A stretch of 50,949 bases of DNA from Betaproteobacteria bacterium. Its GTDB lineage: Bacteria > Pseudomonadota > Gammaproteobacteria > Burkholderiales > Rhodocyclaceae. Of the stretch, positions 7,905 to 17,333 are shown piece by piece. The DNA lies in NCBI GenBank assembly GCA_020621865.1, contig JAHRYW010000010.1, positions 111,009-161,957 on the forward strand, read 5' to 3'. Position numbers and translations under genes: made by a program. Position 1 is the first letter of the stretch. The number at the start of each line of letters is the position of its first letter. The notes beneath the pieces are model-generated. The model worked only from the letters and a program-made list of their open reading frames with translations. It was not told where the DNA came from and searched no databases.

Positions 7905-10900
7905 TCAGTCCGGTAGCGGCTCGAACAGCGCCGCCAGGTCGTCGGAGCCGAACTTGACGTCGACGCGATGGTCGTCGGAGAGAATGCCAGCGGCCAGTTC
8001 GGCCTTGCGTTCCTGCAGGGCGAGGATCTTTTCCTCGATACTGCCGGAAACGATCAGCTTGTAGACGAACACCGGCTTGTCCTGGCCGAGGCGGTGGGCG
8101 CGGTCGGTGGCCTGGTTCTCGACGGCCGGGTTCCACCACGGGTCGTAGTGAATCACCGTGTCGGCCGCGGTCAGGTTGAGACCGACGCCGCCAGCCTTCA
8201 GGCTGATCAGGAAAATCGGCACGTCGCCTTCCTGGAAGTTGCGGATCGGCACCTCGCGGTCGACCGTGTCGCCGGTCAGCGTGACGTAGGGGATACCGAC
8301 CTTGTCCAGCTCGTGCTCGATCAGCGCCAGCATGCTGGTGAATTGCGAGAAGACCAGTACCCGGCGACCTTCGTCGACCAGTTCCGGCAGCATCGCCATC
8401 AAGAGGTCGAGCTTGGCCCTTTCCGGCACCTTGCGGGCGGCGCCGGCCTTGACCAGGCGTGGATCGCAGCAGACCTGACGCAGCTTGAGCAGGGCGTCGA
8501 GGATGACGATCTGGCTGCGTGCGAAGCCGCGGCTGGCGATCTCGTCGCGCACCTTGGCGTCCATCGCGGCGCGCACCGTTTCGTAAAGGTCGCGCTGGGC
8601 GCCTTCGAGTTCGACGCTGCGCACGATGATCGTCTTCGGCGGCAGTTCCTGCGCGACGTCTTCCTTCTTGCGGCGCAGGATGAAGGGGCGGATGCGGCGG
8701 GCCAGCAGGCCGCGGCGGGCGATGTCGCCCTGCTTCTCGATCGGTGTCCGCCAGTGGCGGGTGAATTGCTTGCTGGTGCCGAGGAAGCCGGGCAGCAGGA
8801 AGTCGAACTGGCTCCACAGCTCGCCGAGATGGTTTTCCAGCGGCGTGCCGGTCAGGCACAGGCGATGCCGCGCGTCGATCTTGCGCACTGCTTCGGCGCT
8901 CTGGCTCTGGGCGTTCTTGACCGTCTGCGCCTCGTCGAGGATCAGCAGGTGGTAGCTGTGCTGCATCAATTCGTCGGCGTCGCGCCAGAGCAGCGGGTAG
9001 GTGGTCAGGATCACGTCGTGCTCGGCGATCTCGGCGAAGCGGCTCTTGCGCTCCGGGCCGTGCAGCGAGAGCACCTTGAGGTCGGGGGCGAAGCGCGCCG
9101 CCTCGTTCTTCCAGTTGAAGATCAGCGAGGTCGGCAGGATGATCAGGGCCGGCTTGTCGAGGCGGCCGCCTTCCTTTTCCAGCAGCAGGTGGGCCAGCGT
9201 CTGGGCCGTCTTGCCGAGGCCCATGTCGTCGGCCAGGATACCGGACAGGTCGTGCTCGCGCAGGAACTGCAGCCAGGCCAAACCTTCCTTCTGGTAGGGC
9301 CGCAATTCGAGATGGAAACCGGTCGGCGGCGCGACGTCGCCGATGCCCTGGGCGTCGAGCAGGCGTTCGGCCAAGGCCATGATGTCGCTCTGGCCGCGGA
9401 ACTGCCAGCGGCTGAGGTCGGACAACTCCGCCAGGCGCGGCGCGTCGAAGCGCGACAGGCGCAGCACGTTGCCGCCGGTGAAGCCGTCGAACAGGTCAAT
9501 CAGCGTCGCGGCCAGCGGCTTGATGCGGCCGGCCGGCACGCGCAGGCGCTTGCCGCTGGCGGTGTACAGGTCGATGCCCTCGGTGTCCGGCACGCGTTCG
9601 AGTTCGGCCGCTTCCAGCCAGCGCGGGTCGCTGCGGAACAGGTTAGCCAGCAGCGGTGCCAGCGGCAGGCGCTCGCCCTCGACCATGATGCCCATGTCGA
9701 GGTTGAACCAGCCGTTGTCGGCCTCGAACAGCTCGGCCTCCCAGCCGTCCACCTCAATCACGTGGTGGCGGAAATCTTCGGGGAATTCGACCTGCCAGCC
9801 GGCTTCCTTCAAGTGCAGGATCCCGTCCTGCATGAAAGACACCCACAGCGTTTCGTCGGCCAGGCCATAGACGCCTTCCGGCGGGCTGCCGAAGGTGTGC
9901 AGCGTGTGGCCGGGAATCTTCTCCAGGCCGCTGCCGGCCAGCGCCTGCAGGGCTTTGGCCTCGGCTTCCGGGCGACGCTGCAGGCGGATCGTCTCGCCTT
10001 CCTGCAGGGTGATGAATTCGTTCTTTTCCTCGGGCCGGATTTCGGCATCGGCATAGCGGAAAACGACCTTGGCGACGTCGAAGGGGCCGCCGCCGAAATT
10101 CTGCGGATAGCCGCGCCAAGCCCGATGGCCGTGGGTGTGCAGGGTTTCCAGCTGGAGGATGGGAATCAGTGGCGCATCGACCAGGCGCAGGCGGGCGCCG
10201 GCATCCTTGCCGGGCAGGGGCAGGTCGGGAGCGAGCTCGGACAGCGCCTCGGCGACCAGCGCCGCTTCCTTGGCCGACAGCGGCGGCAGCGAGAACAGGC
10301 GGCTGACCACGTCGGGGTTGCCGGTGACTTCCAGCGGCCCGGCTTCGCCCTCGCCAAGATCGACGTACCAGGGCGGATCGACGGCAACGATCATCTCGGC
10401 CGACGGTTCAGGCTTCAGGTAGGGGCGCTGGAAGCCCTGGCCGTCAATGTGCCAGCCGATGCTAGCCGGGCGGGGCGCGCCGGCGTTGAGCGGCAGGCCG
10501 AGGTCGTCTTCCGGGTAGAGGCGATGGCTGGCTGCCATCCGCTGCAGGATTTCGGCCCCGTTGGCCGGGCCTAGACCGAAGGCGCGCAGGCCGGTTTCGT
10601 GGCCGCGGTCGGCCCAGATCAGGCGCAGGATGCCGAGGTCTTCCTCGGTGACGAATTGCGGCGGCGTGACCAGCGCGCGGTCGACCTTCCACCATTCCTC
10701 GGCACTTTCCGGGTACTTGCCCTTGCGGATCTCGACGCCGAACTGACGCTTGTCAGCCGTCCATTTCAGGATGTAGAACAGTTGCTGCCGGGCGCTGGCC
10801 GGGCGGGCCTTCTTCTTGGCGACGGCGATCGAGGTCCGGCGCAGGTCCTCGACCCAGGACAGCACGCTGCCGCTGACCCGCTCCTTCGGGTTGCGCTCCT

Positions 10901-11183
10901 CGATGGCCTTGAGCAGCATTGCCGCGACGTGCTTGCAGTGGCGGCCGACATTGCAGGTGCAGCGGCTGACCACCATCATCTCGCCGCTCTGCGCCTGGCT
11001 CAGGTAGGCCTGGACGGTGTAGGGCTGCTTGGCTGTGCCGGGGACAACAGCGCTGATCTGGCTGCCGTTGATTTCGAGGTCGCGGACCAGGTCGACGTAG
11101 GGGCGGGCCTTGGTGATGTCGCGGCTGGCGAACCAGTCGGCGATGTTTTCCTCGTTAAAGGTGGCGAGTGTGACGACAGCCAT
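7905..11183 (-). CDS. SNF2-family helicase with SWIM zinc finger
   Basis: This is a 1092-residue Swi2/Snf2-type ATPase. A SWIM zinc finger (CTCNVGRHCKH, about residues 76-86) is at the amino end, followed by a long family-specific middle region. The ATPase core has 'DDMGLGKTAQTLAHLL' (about 652), DEAQ-type box 'LILDEAQTVKN' (about 744), 'TGTPLENHLGELWSQFDFL', 'VLVFSQFTSMLALIE' and 'DRAHRLGQDKPV' (about 1027). Bacterial members bind nucleic acid and are thought to remodel protein-DNA or protein-RNA complexes, but their exact role is not settled. It starts 6 bases after ubiB ends and has no good ribosome site, which suggests translational coupling. Confidence 0.9.
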   Translation of the reverse strand: MAVVTLATFNEENIADWFASRDITKARPYVDLVRDLEINGSQISAVVPGTAKQPYTVQAYLSQAQSGEMMVVSRCTCNVGRHCKHVAAMLLKAIEERNPKERVSGSVLSWVEDLRRTSIAVAKKKARPASARQQLFYILKWTADKRQFGVEIRKGKYPESAEEWWKVDRALVTPPQFVTEEDLGILRLIWADRGHETGLRAFGLGPANGAEILQRMAASHRLYPEDDLGLPLNAGAPRPASIGWHIDGQGFQRPYLKPEPSAEMIVAVDPPWYVDLGEGEAGPLEVTGNPDVVSRLFSLPPLSAKEAALVAEALSELAPDLPLPGKDAGARLRLVDAPLIPILQLETLHTHGHRAWRGYPQNFGGGPFDVAKVVFRYADAEIRPEEKNEFITLQEGETIRLQRRPEAEAKALQALAGSGLEKIPGHTLHTFGSPPEGVYGLADETLWVSFMQDGILHLKEAGWQVEFPEDFRHHVIEVDGWEAELFEADNGWFNLDMGIMVEGERLPLAPLLANLFRSDPRWLEAAELERVPDTEGIDLYTASGKRLRVPAGRIKPLAATLIDLFDGFTGGNVLRLSRFDAPRLAELSDLSRWQFRGQSDIMALAERLLDAQGIGDVAPPTGFHLELRPYQKEGLAWLQFLREHDLSGILADDMGLGKTAQTLAHLLLEKEGGRLDKPALIILPTSLIFNWKNEAARFAPDLKVLSLHGPERKSRFAEIAEHDVILTTYPLLWRDADELMQHSYHLLILDEAQTVKNAQSQSAEAVRKIDARHRLCLTGTPLENHLGELWSQFDFLLPGFLGTSKQFTRHWRTPIEKQGDIARRGLLARRIRPFILRRKKEDVAQELPPKTIIVRSVELEGAQRDLYETVRAAMDAKVRDEIASRGFARSQIVILDALLKLRQVCCDPRLVKAGAARKVPERAKLDLLMAMLPELVDEGRRVLVFSQFTSMLALIEHELDKVGIPYVTLTGDTVDREVPIRNFQEGDVPIFLISLKAGGVGLNLTAADTVIHYDPWWNPAVENQATDRAHRLGQDKPVFVYKLIVSGSIEEKILALQERKAELAAGILSDDHRVDVKFGSDDLAALFEPLPD

Positions 11184-11189
11184 CGGCGT

Positions 11190-12710
11190 TCAGATGAAAA
11201 GTGCGCCGAGCAGCAGGGCGAGCAGCAGGGCGATCACGGCCAGCCAGCGGTTCTGCCGATTCTGGGCGGCAATCAGGCGGTCGAGCTGCGGCTGCAGGTC
11301 GGCCTTGGCCGGCTGGGCCAGCACCTGGTGGACGAGGCGCGGCAGTTGCGGAATGGTTCGCGCCAGGTAGGGCGCTTCCTGTTTGAAAGTCCTGAGCAGG
11401 CCGCGCCAGCCGATCTGTTCGCTCATCCAGCGTTCGAGGAAGGGTTTGGCGGTCGTCCACAGGTCGAGTTCTGGGTCGAGCTGGCGGCCCAGGCCTTCGA
11501 TGTTGAGCAGGGTCTTTTGCAGCATGACCAGCTGCGGCTGGATCTCGACGTTGAAGCGGCGCGAGGTCTGGAACAGGCGGAGCAGCACCTTGCCGAAGGA
11601 AATGTCCTTCAGCGGCCGGTCGAAGATCGGCTCGCAGACGGCGCGGATGGCCGCCTCGAACTCGTCGACGCGGGTGTCCTTGGGCGCCCAGCCGGACTCG
11701 ATGTGCGCTTCGGCGACGCGCTTGTAGTCGCGGCGGAAGAAGGCGAGGAAATTCTGCGCCAGGTAGTTCTTGTCGGAGTCGGTCAGCGTGCCGACGATGC
11801 CGAAATCGAGCGCGATGTAGCGGCCGTCCGGAGCGACGAAGATGTTGCCAGGGTGCATGTCGGCATGGAAGAAACCGTCGCGGAAGACCTGGGTGAAGAA
11901 GATCTCGACGCCGGCTGCCGACAGTTTGGAGAGGTCGATGCCATCGGCGCGCAGGCGGTCGATCTGCGAGATCGGCGTGCCTTTCATGCGCTCCATGACC
12001 ATCACCGTCGAGGTGCAGAAATCCCAATGCACCTCGGGGACGATCAGCAGTGTCGAGTCGGTGAAATTGCGGCGCAGTTGCGAGGCATTGGCCGCCTCGC
12101 GCATCAGGTCCAGCTCGTCGCGCAGGTATTTGCCGAACTCGGCGACCACTTCGCGCGGCTTCAGGCGCTTGCCGTCCGACCACAGCTTTTCGAGCAGCAT
12201 GGCCAGGTTGTCCATCAGCGCCAGGTCGTGTTCGATGACCGAGAGCATGTTGGGGCGCAGGATCTTGACGGCGACTTCGTGGCTGCCGTCCTCGGCGCGC
12301 AGCGTCGCGAAATGCACCTGGGCGATCGAGGCCGAGGCGATCGGCGTCGGGTCGAACTCAGCGAAGACTTCGCTGGCCGGGCGGCCGTAGGCTTTCTCGA
12401 TTTCCGCCAGGGCCAGTTGCGAGTCGAATGGCGGCACGCGATCCTGCAGCTTGGCCAGTTCGTCGGCGATATCGGTCGGCATCAGGTCGCGGCGGGTGGA
12501 CAGCACCTGGCCGAACTTGACGAAGATCGGGCCGAGCGCTTCGAGGGCCAGGCGCAGGCGGACGGCGCGCGGTGTCGACAGGTCGCGCCAGAACTGCAAG
12601 GCGTTGGCGAGGCGGACCAGGCGGCCGCTCGGCTCGTGTTCGAGCACCATTTCGTCGAGGCCGAAACGGCTGGCGACCGAGGCGATCTTGAGCAGGCGAA
12701 GGAGGCGCAT
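11190..12710 (-). CDS. ubiB: Ubiquinone biosynthesis accessory ATPase/kinase UbiB
   Basis: UbiB belongs to the ABC1/ADCK atypical kinase family needed for ubiquinone assembly at the membrane. Signatures seen are '[14 protein letters not shown]' (the KxGQ motif), '[13 protein letters not shown]' (Ala-rich loop region), 'VAVKILRPN', 'MHPGNIFV' and 'ALDFGIVG'. A C-terminal membrane segment '[18 protein letters not shown]' closes the 506-residue protein. The frame opens at 12764, but ATG at 12710 gives the usual amino end 'MRLLRLLKI'. It is the promoter-proximal gene of a two-gene unit with the SNF2 helicase. Other ubi genes (ubiE, ubiJ), often adjacent, are not here. Confidence 0.9.
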   Translation of the reverse strand: MRLLRLLKIASVASRFGLDEMVLEHEPSGRLVRLANALQFWRDLSTPRAVRLRLALEALGPIFVKFGQVLSTRRDLMPTDIADELAKLQDRVPPFDSQLALAEIEKAYGRPASEVFAEFDPTPIASASIAQVHFATLRAEDGSHEVAVKILRPNMLSVIEHDLALMDNLAMLLEKLWSDGKRLKPREVVAEFGKYLRDELDLMREAANASQLRRNFTDSTLLIVPEVHWDFCTSTVMVMERMKGTPISQIDRLRADGIDLSKLSAAGVEIFFTQVFRDGFFHADMHPGNIFVAPDGRYIALDFGIVGTLTDSDKNYLAQNFLAFFRRDYKRVAEAHIESGWAPKDTRVDEFEAAIRAVCEPIFDRPLKDISFGKVLLRLFQTSRRFNVEIQPQLVMLQKTLLNIEGLGRQLDPELDLWTTAKPFLERWMSEQIGWRGLLRTFKQEAPYLARTIPQLPRLVHQVLAQPAKADLQPQLDRLIAAQNRQNRWLAVIALLLALLLGALFI

Positions 12711-12881
12711 GAAAAAGGCAGGCAGGCCGCAACGGGCGGTTAACGGAATCGGACATGTTAACACGCGCTCGCCGATAGGCGCCCTCCTATTTGTCGCCGG
12801 GAGCTATTCCGGGCTTGCGTGGCGGGTGTGCCAATGGGTTAAACTCGTTGCAACCATGTGGTCTTCCGCTCATCCGTTGCC

Positions 12882-14378
12882 ATGAAAAAACTGCGATCTC
12901 CCTCCGATATCGCGCGGGAAGCATTCATGCGCCTGGTCGACCGTCATCTGGCCCCGACCCCGATCAATTACCAGTCGTGCTACAACGAAATCGCCGGACT
13001 GCCCAACTATCCGGCCTTCCCCGATGTGCCGCTGCGCGAATTGGCCGGCGAGCTGGTTGCCCGCAGCCCGGCGCAGGAAGCGGCGCTTGATGCGCTGACG
13101 GCGGCCATTGGCCAGCGCAGCTGGCAGGGCGTGCGCGAGGCGCTGGCGTTGTTTGCCGCGGCCGGCGCACCCGTCGACGGTGCGTTGTCCGGTGAATTGG
13201 CGCAGGGTCTGGCACGCTTCGTCGAAAGCGTGTTGCCTGCGCTCGGCGATGAAGACGGGCGGGTCATTGCCCTGGCTGGCGAACTGGGCGCCACACTGAG
13301 TCAGCCTGCGCCACCCGCAGCGGAAGTCCAGGGCGGCATTGCCCGCCTGGCGCAGCAGGTCAGCCACGCGGCCGAGGAGCAGGTGGAGATCAAGGGGGCG
13401 TTGCTCAAGTTGCTGCACCTGATCGTCGAGAACATTGGCGAACTGAGCATCGACGACAGCTGGCTGCGCGGGCAGATCGACGGTCTGCTGGCCAGCATTG
13501 CGCCGCCGCTCGATCTGCGGCACCTCGACGAAATGGAGCGCCGCCTGCGCGATGTCATCGAAAAGCAGGCCCGCGCCAAGGCGCGCACCGTCGAGGCGCA
13601 GGTCGAGATGCGTCAGATGCTGGGCGAATTCGTCGGCCGCCTGGCGGCGATGAGTGCTTCCAGCACGGCATTCGAGGGGCAGTTGATCAGCAGCGCCGAA
13701 CGCGTCGAGCAGGTCGAGAGTATCGAGGAACTGCGCCCGCTGCTCTCGGAAATGGTCTCGGCCGCCCACGCCATGGCCGACGATGCGGCCAGTTCGCGGA
13801 ACCAGCTGAAGGCGCTGCAGGACAAGGTGGTCGCCACCGAGGCCGAGTTGATCCAGTTGCACAAGGAACTCGACAATGCCAGCGCGCTGGCGCGCCACGA
13901 CCCGCTGACCGATGCCCTGAATCGCAAGGGACTGGACGAGGTGCTGGTCCGCGAGATCGCCAGCATGCGGCGCAAGTCGACGGCGCTGTCGCTCAGCCTG
14001 CTTGATATCGACAATTTCAAGAAGCTCAACGACAGTTTCGGCCACGAAGCGGGTGACGGGGCGCTGGTCCATCTGGCCAATGTCGTGCGCGCCAACCTGC
14101 GGCCGAGCGACACGCTGGCCCGTTACGGCGGCGAGGAGTTCGTGATCCTGATGCCCGATACCTCGGTGGAGCAGGGGGTCGAGGCGATGACCCGCTTGCA
14201 GCGCGAGCTGACCAAGGCGATCTACCTGACCGGCAGCGAGCGCATCCTGATCACTTTCAGCGCCGGCGTCACCCAGTTGGCGCCGGACGAGGAATCCGGC
14301 ACCGATGCGCTGCGTCGCGCCGACCAGGCCATGTACCTGGCCAAGCGCGCCGGCAAGAATCGGGTGATGAGCGCTTGA
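12882..14378 (+). CDS. Diguanylate cyclase (GGDEF domain)
   Basis: This 498-residue cytoplasmic protein has an amino-terminal helical region (about 1-290) that I do not match to a named sensor domain, a coiled-coil stretch (about 290-345) and a C-terminal GGDEF domain. The active site is RYGGEEF (GGEEF about 415-419). The product-inhibition site RPSD lies five residues before it, so the enzyme should be active and feedback controlled by cyclic di-GMP. The frame can also open at GTG 12858, but ATG 12882 fits better. It is divergent from ubiB and overlaps the start of the next gene. Confidence 0.88.
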   Translation: MKKLRSPSDIAREAFMRLVDRHLAPTPINYQSCYNEIAGLPNYPAFPDVPLRELAGELVARSPAQEAALDALTAAIGQRSWQGVREALALFAAAGAPVDGALSGELAQGLARFVESVLPALGDEDGRVIALAGELGATLSQPAPPAAEVQGGIARLAQQVSHAAEEQVEIKGALLKLLHLIVENIGELSIDDSWLRGQIDGLLASIAPPLDLRHLDEMERRLRDVIEKQARAKARTVEAQVEMRQMLGEFVGRLAAMSASSTAFEGQLISSAERVEQVESIEELRPLLSEMVSAAHAMADDAASSRNQLKALQDKVVATEAELIQLHKELDNASALARHDPLTDALNRKGLDEVLVREIASMRRKSTALSLSLLDIDNFKKLNDSFGHEAGDGALVHLANVVRANLRPSDTLARYGGEEFVILMPDTSVEQGVEAMTRLQRELTKAIYLTGSERILITFSAGVTQLAPDEESGTDALRRADQAMYLAKRAGKNRVMSA

Positions 14379-14893
14379 ACGGCACCTCTTCCCTGGCGCT
14401 GAAACAGAGCTTTCCACCGGTTGCCGATGCGGCGGCCCGGGTGCTGATCCTGGGCAGCATGCCCGGCGAGGCGTCGCTGCGCGCCGGGCAGTATTACGCC
14501 AATGACCGCAATGTATTCTGGCGCATCATGGGCGACCTGATCGGCGCCGGGCCGGCGCTGCCCTACGAACAGCGGCTGGAAAAGCTGCAGGGGGCCGGTA
14601 TCGCGCTGTGGGACGTGATTGCCGCCTGCGAGCGCTACGGCAGCCTGGATTCGGACATCGTCAATTCCAGTATCCGCGAAAACGATTTTTCGGCCTTTTT
14701 TGCCGCTCACCGTAGCATTCGGCGGGTTTTCTTCAATGGCGGCACCGCCGAGGCCACTTTCCGTCGCCAGGTGCTGCCCGGCCTGGCCGGCGTCGACCTG
14801 CAACTGCAGCGCCTGCCGTCGACCAGCCCGGCCCATGCGGCGCGCGGCTATGCCGAGAAGCTGGCTGCCTGGTCGGTAATCATCGCCAAATAA
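14375..14893 (+). CDS. DNA-deoxyinosine/uracil glycosylase, Mug-like
   Basis: This is a 172-residue member of the uracil-DNA glycosylase superfamily, most like the hypoxanthine-DNA glycosylase branch. It has 'VLILGSMPGEASL' near residue 24 (the water-activating motif region), 'YYANDRNVFWRIMG' and the C-terminal 'LPSTSPAHA' motif. It would remove deaminated bases during base-excision repair. The start is a TTG that overlaps the upstream stop codon, so translation is probably coupled to the cyclase gene. A copy of the dispersed 33-bp motif is embedded at 14687-14719 and encodes part of 'FSAFFAAHRSIR'. Confidence 0.8.
   Translation: MNGTSSLALKQSFPPVADAAARVLILGSMPGEASLRAGQYYANDRNVFWRIMGDLIGAGPALPYEQRLEKLQGAGIALWDVIAACERYGSLDSDIVNSSIRENDFSAFFAAHRSIRRVFFNGGTAEATFRRQVLPGLAGVDLQLQRLPSTSPAHAARGYAEKLAAWSVIIAK
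14687..14719 (-). repeat. Dispersed 33-bp motif, copy 2 (inside mug-like gene)
   Basis: On the minus strand: AATGCTACGGTG (one mismatch), 13 bases with an A6 tract, GCCG, AAAA. The spacing is identical to the other copies. It lies wholly inside a coding region. Confidence 0.7.
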
Positions 14894-14909
14894 TCGAGCA
14901 TCGACAGCG

Positions 14910-14915
14910 TATAAT
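14910..14915 (+). promoter_or_regulatory. Possible -10 box for argS
   Basis: A perfect TATAAT lies 30 bases before the argS start, in the 52-base gap after the glycosylase gene. No good -35 box is visible at 16-18 bases upstream, so this is a weak call. Confidence 0.35.
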
Positions 14916-14945
14916 CGCCGTTTTGCATTTATTTGCCGCGAATCA

Positions 14946-16709
14946 ATGGCCCAAGACGTCAAAACCCAGCTGACCGCCCTGTTGCAACAGGCGCTGGCCA
15001 GCGTTGCCCCGACGGCAACCGAAACCCCCATCCATCTCGAACGGCCGCGCGATCCGACGCACGGCGACTTCGCGACCAACCTGGCGATGCAACTGGCCAA
15101 GGCGCTGAAGAAGAATCCGCGCGAGATCGCCAACCAGCTGCTGGCCGAACTGCCGCCCTCCACGCTGGTGACCAAGGCGGAAGTGGCCGGCGCCGGCTTC
15201 ATCAATTTCACGCTCGATGCCGGTACCAAGACCGACGTCGTCAAGGCCGTGCTGGCCGAGGGCGCCGACTTCGGCCGCTCGCGCCTCGGCGGTGCGCAGA
15301 AGGTGCAGGTCGAATTCGTCTCGGCCAACCCGACCGGCCCGCTGCACGTCGGCCACGGCCGCGGCGCCGCCTACGGCGCTTCGTTGTCCAGCCTGCTGGC
15401 CTTTGCCGGCTGGGATGTGACCCGCGAGTACTACGTCAATGACGCCGGCCGGCAGATGGACATCCTCGGCCTGTCGACCTGGCTGCGCTACCTCGATCAG
15501 CATGGCGTCAGCGTTCCCTTCCCGCCCAACGGCTACCAGGGCGGCTACGTCCGTGACATGGCCGAGCAGCTGAAGCACGCCCATGGCGACAAGTATGTGC
15601 GCACGGCCGAAGCCGTACTGGCCGGCGCGCCGGGCCTGCCGGAAGCCGGTCGCGCCGACGACGAGGCCAAGCAGCAGCGCGAACTGCATCTCGATGCGCT
15701 GATCGCCAATGCCAAGGCCAGCCTCGGCCCTGACTGGGACTACGTGCATCAGCACGCGCTGAACGAACAGCTGGCCGACTGCCGCGACGACCTGGAACAG
15801 TTCGGCGTCCATTTCGACGTCTGGTTCTCCGAGAAGGCGCTCTACGACACCGGGCTGGTCGCCCGTTGCGTCGCGCTGCTCGAAGAAAAGGGTCACATCT
15901 ACGTCCAGAACGGTGCCAAGTGGTTCAAGTCGACCGCCTTTGGCGACGAGAAGGACCGTGTCGTCCAGCGCGAGAACGGCCTGTTTACGTACTTCGCCTC
16001 CGACATCGCCTACCACCTGAACAAATTCGAGCGTGGTTTCGACAAGGTCATCAACATCTGGGGCGCTGACCACCACGGCTACATCCCGCGCGTCACCGGT
16101 GCCATCAAGGCGCTGGAACTCGATTCGGACAAACTTCAGGTGGCCCTGGTCCAGTTCGCGGTGCTTTACCGCAACGGCCAGAAGGCCTCGATGTCGACGC
16201 GTTCCGGCGAGTTCGTCACGCTGCGCGAGTTGCGCGGCGAGGTCGGCAACGACGCCTGCCGCTTCTTCTACGCGCTGCGCAAGTCGGACCAGCACCTCGA
16301 TTTCGACCTTGACCTGGCGAAGAGCCAGACCAACGAGAATCCGGTCTATTACATCCAGTACGCCCACGCCCGCGTCTGCTCGGTGCTCAACCAGTGGAAC
16401 GGCAACCTAGCCGACCTGGCCGGGGCCGACCTGTCGCTGCTGAGCAACCCGCGCGAACTGGCCATCGCCAACCAGCTGGCCCAGTTCCGCGAAGTGATCG
16501 AGAGCGCGGCACGCGACCTGGCGCCGCACATGATCGCCTTCTACCTGAAGGACCTGGCCGGCGAGTTCCACGGCTGGTACAACGCCGAACGCATGCTGGT
16601 CGACGATGCCGCCCTGCGCGATGCTCGCGTCGCGCTGGCTGCCGCGGTGCGCCAGACCATCCGCAACGGCATGGCGATCCTGGGCGTCGGCTGTCCGGAA
16701 TCCATGTAA
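14946..16709 (+). CDS. argS: Arginyl-tRNA synthetase
   Basis: This is a class Ia aminoacyl-tRNA synthetase of 587 residues that charges tRNA-Arg. It has the HIGH-type motif in 'ANPTGPLHVGHGRGAAYG' (about residue 130), 'WGADHHGYIPRV', the KMSKS-like 'KASMSTRSGEFVTL' and a C-terminal DALR-type anticodon-binding domain ending 'ILGVGCPESM'. The amino-terminal Arg-specific domain is present, so the enzyme looks complete. It begins a plus-strand run with the SPOR gene (9-base gap) and dsbA, an order I associate with betaproteobacteria. Confidence 0.95.
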   Translation: MAQDVKTQLTALLQQALASVAPTATETPIHLERPRDPTHGDFATNLAMQLAKALKKNPREIANQLLAELPPSTLVTKAEVAGAGFINFTLDAGTKTDVVKAVLAEGADFGRSRLGGAQKVQVEFVSANPTGPLHVGHGRGAAYGASLSSLLAFAGWDVTREYYVNDAGRQMDILGLSTWLRYLDQHGVSVPFPPNGYQGGYVRDMAEQLKHAHGDKYVRTAEAVLAGAPGLPEAGRADDEAKQQRELHLDALIANAKASLGPDWDYVHQHALNEQLADCRDDLEQFGVHFDVWFSEKALYDTGLVARCVALLEEKGHIYVQNGAKWFKSTAFGDEKDRVVQRENGLFTYFASDIAYHLNKFERGFDKVINIWGADHHGYIPRVTGAIKALELDSDKLQVALVQFAVLYRNGQKASMSTRSGEFVTLRELRGEVGNDACRFFYALRKSDQHLDFDLDLAKSQTNENPVYYIQYAHARVCSVLNQWNGNLADLAGADLSLLSNPRELAIANQLAQFREVIESAARDLAPHMIAFYLKDLAGEFHGWYNAERMLVDDAALRDARVALAAAVRQTIRNGMAILGVGCPESM

Positions 16710-16718
16710 GGAAACGCC

Positions 16719-17324
16719 ATGAGTCGCGATATGAAACCCCGCAAGACCCAGCCGGCGAAGAAAAAAGCGGCCGGCGGCACGCTGGTCGGCATGTTCATCG
16801 GCCTGGTGATCGGTGTGGCGATCGCTGCCGGCGTTGTTTTCTACCTCAACAAGTCGCCGCTGCCCTTCGTCGAACGGGCGCAGCCGCCGGCCAAGCCCGA
16901 AAGCCAGTCCGCCGCCAACGGCCAGCCGCTGGCCCTGCCCGGCAAGCCGGGCGACCCGGTGCCGGAGAAGCGCTTCCAGTTCTACGATATCCTGCCCGGC
17001 AAGGCCGACGCGGTGCCGGACAAGGCGCCGAAGCCGGACGCCAAGAAGGAAGAGCCGAAGAAAGAGGAAAAGAAGGAAGAGCCGGCGAAGGAATCGAAGA
17101 CGCCGCTGTTCCTGCAGGCCGGTTCGTTCAGCACGGCGCAGGATGCTGACAACCAAAAGGCCAAGCTTGCGTTTATGGGATTGGAGGCGGTCGTCCAGCA
17201 GGTGATGATCCAGGAAAAAACCTTCTACCGGGTTCGTGTCGGTCCTTACACGAAGATCGATGAGTTGAACAAAGTCCGGGCTGAACTCGCCAAGTCCGGC
17301 ATCGAAGCCCAGCTAGCCAAATAG
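16719..17324 (+). CDS. SPOR-domain membrane protein
   Basis: A 201-residue bitopic membrane protein with a short basic cytoplasmic tail, one membrane segment (about residues 20-43), a long Pro/Lys/Glu-rich periplasmic linker and a C-terminal SPOR domain ('LFLQAGSFSTAQDADNQKAK', about 127-201). SPOR domains bind peptidoglycan stripped of stem peptides and target proteins to the division septum. The layout is like FtsN, but the linker is short and no FtsN activation helix is evident, so I call it only FtsN-like. It lies directly between argS and dsbA in one transcriptional unit. Confidence 0.85.
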   Translation: MSRDMKPRKTQPAKKKAAGGTLVGMFIGLVIGVAIAAGVVFYLNKSPLPFVERAQPPAKPESQSAANGQPLALPGKPGDPVPEKRFQFYDILPGKADAVPDKAPKPDAKKEEPKKEEKKEEPAKESKTPLFLQAGSFSTAQDADNQKAKLAFMGLEAVVQQVMIQEKTFYRVRVGPYTKIDELNKVRAELAKSGIEAQLAK

Positions 17325-17333
17325 GAGTCGCGA

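Noticed and set aside
7968..10574. 868-codon plus-strand open frame opposite the SNF2 gene
   Set aside because: The repetitive Leu/Gln/Val/Asp composition is typical of antisense translation of a GC-rich gene, and the SNF2 motifs are on the other strand.
10599..12743. 714-codon plus-strand open frame opposite ubiB and the start of the SNF2 gene
   Set aside because: It spans the junction of two recognised genes on the opposite strand, which a real gene would be unlikely to do, and shows no domain features.
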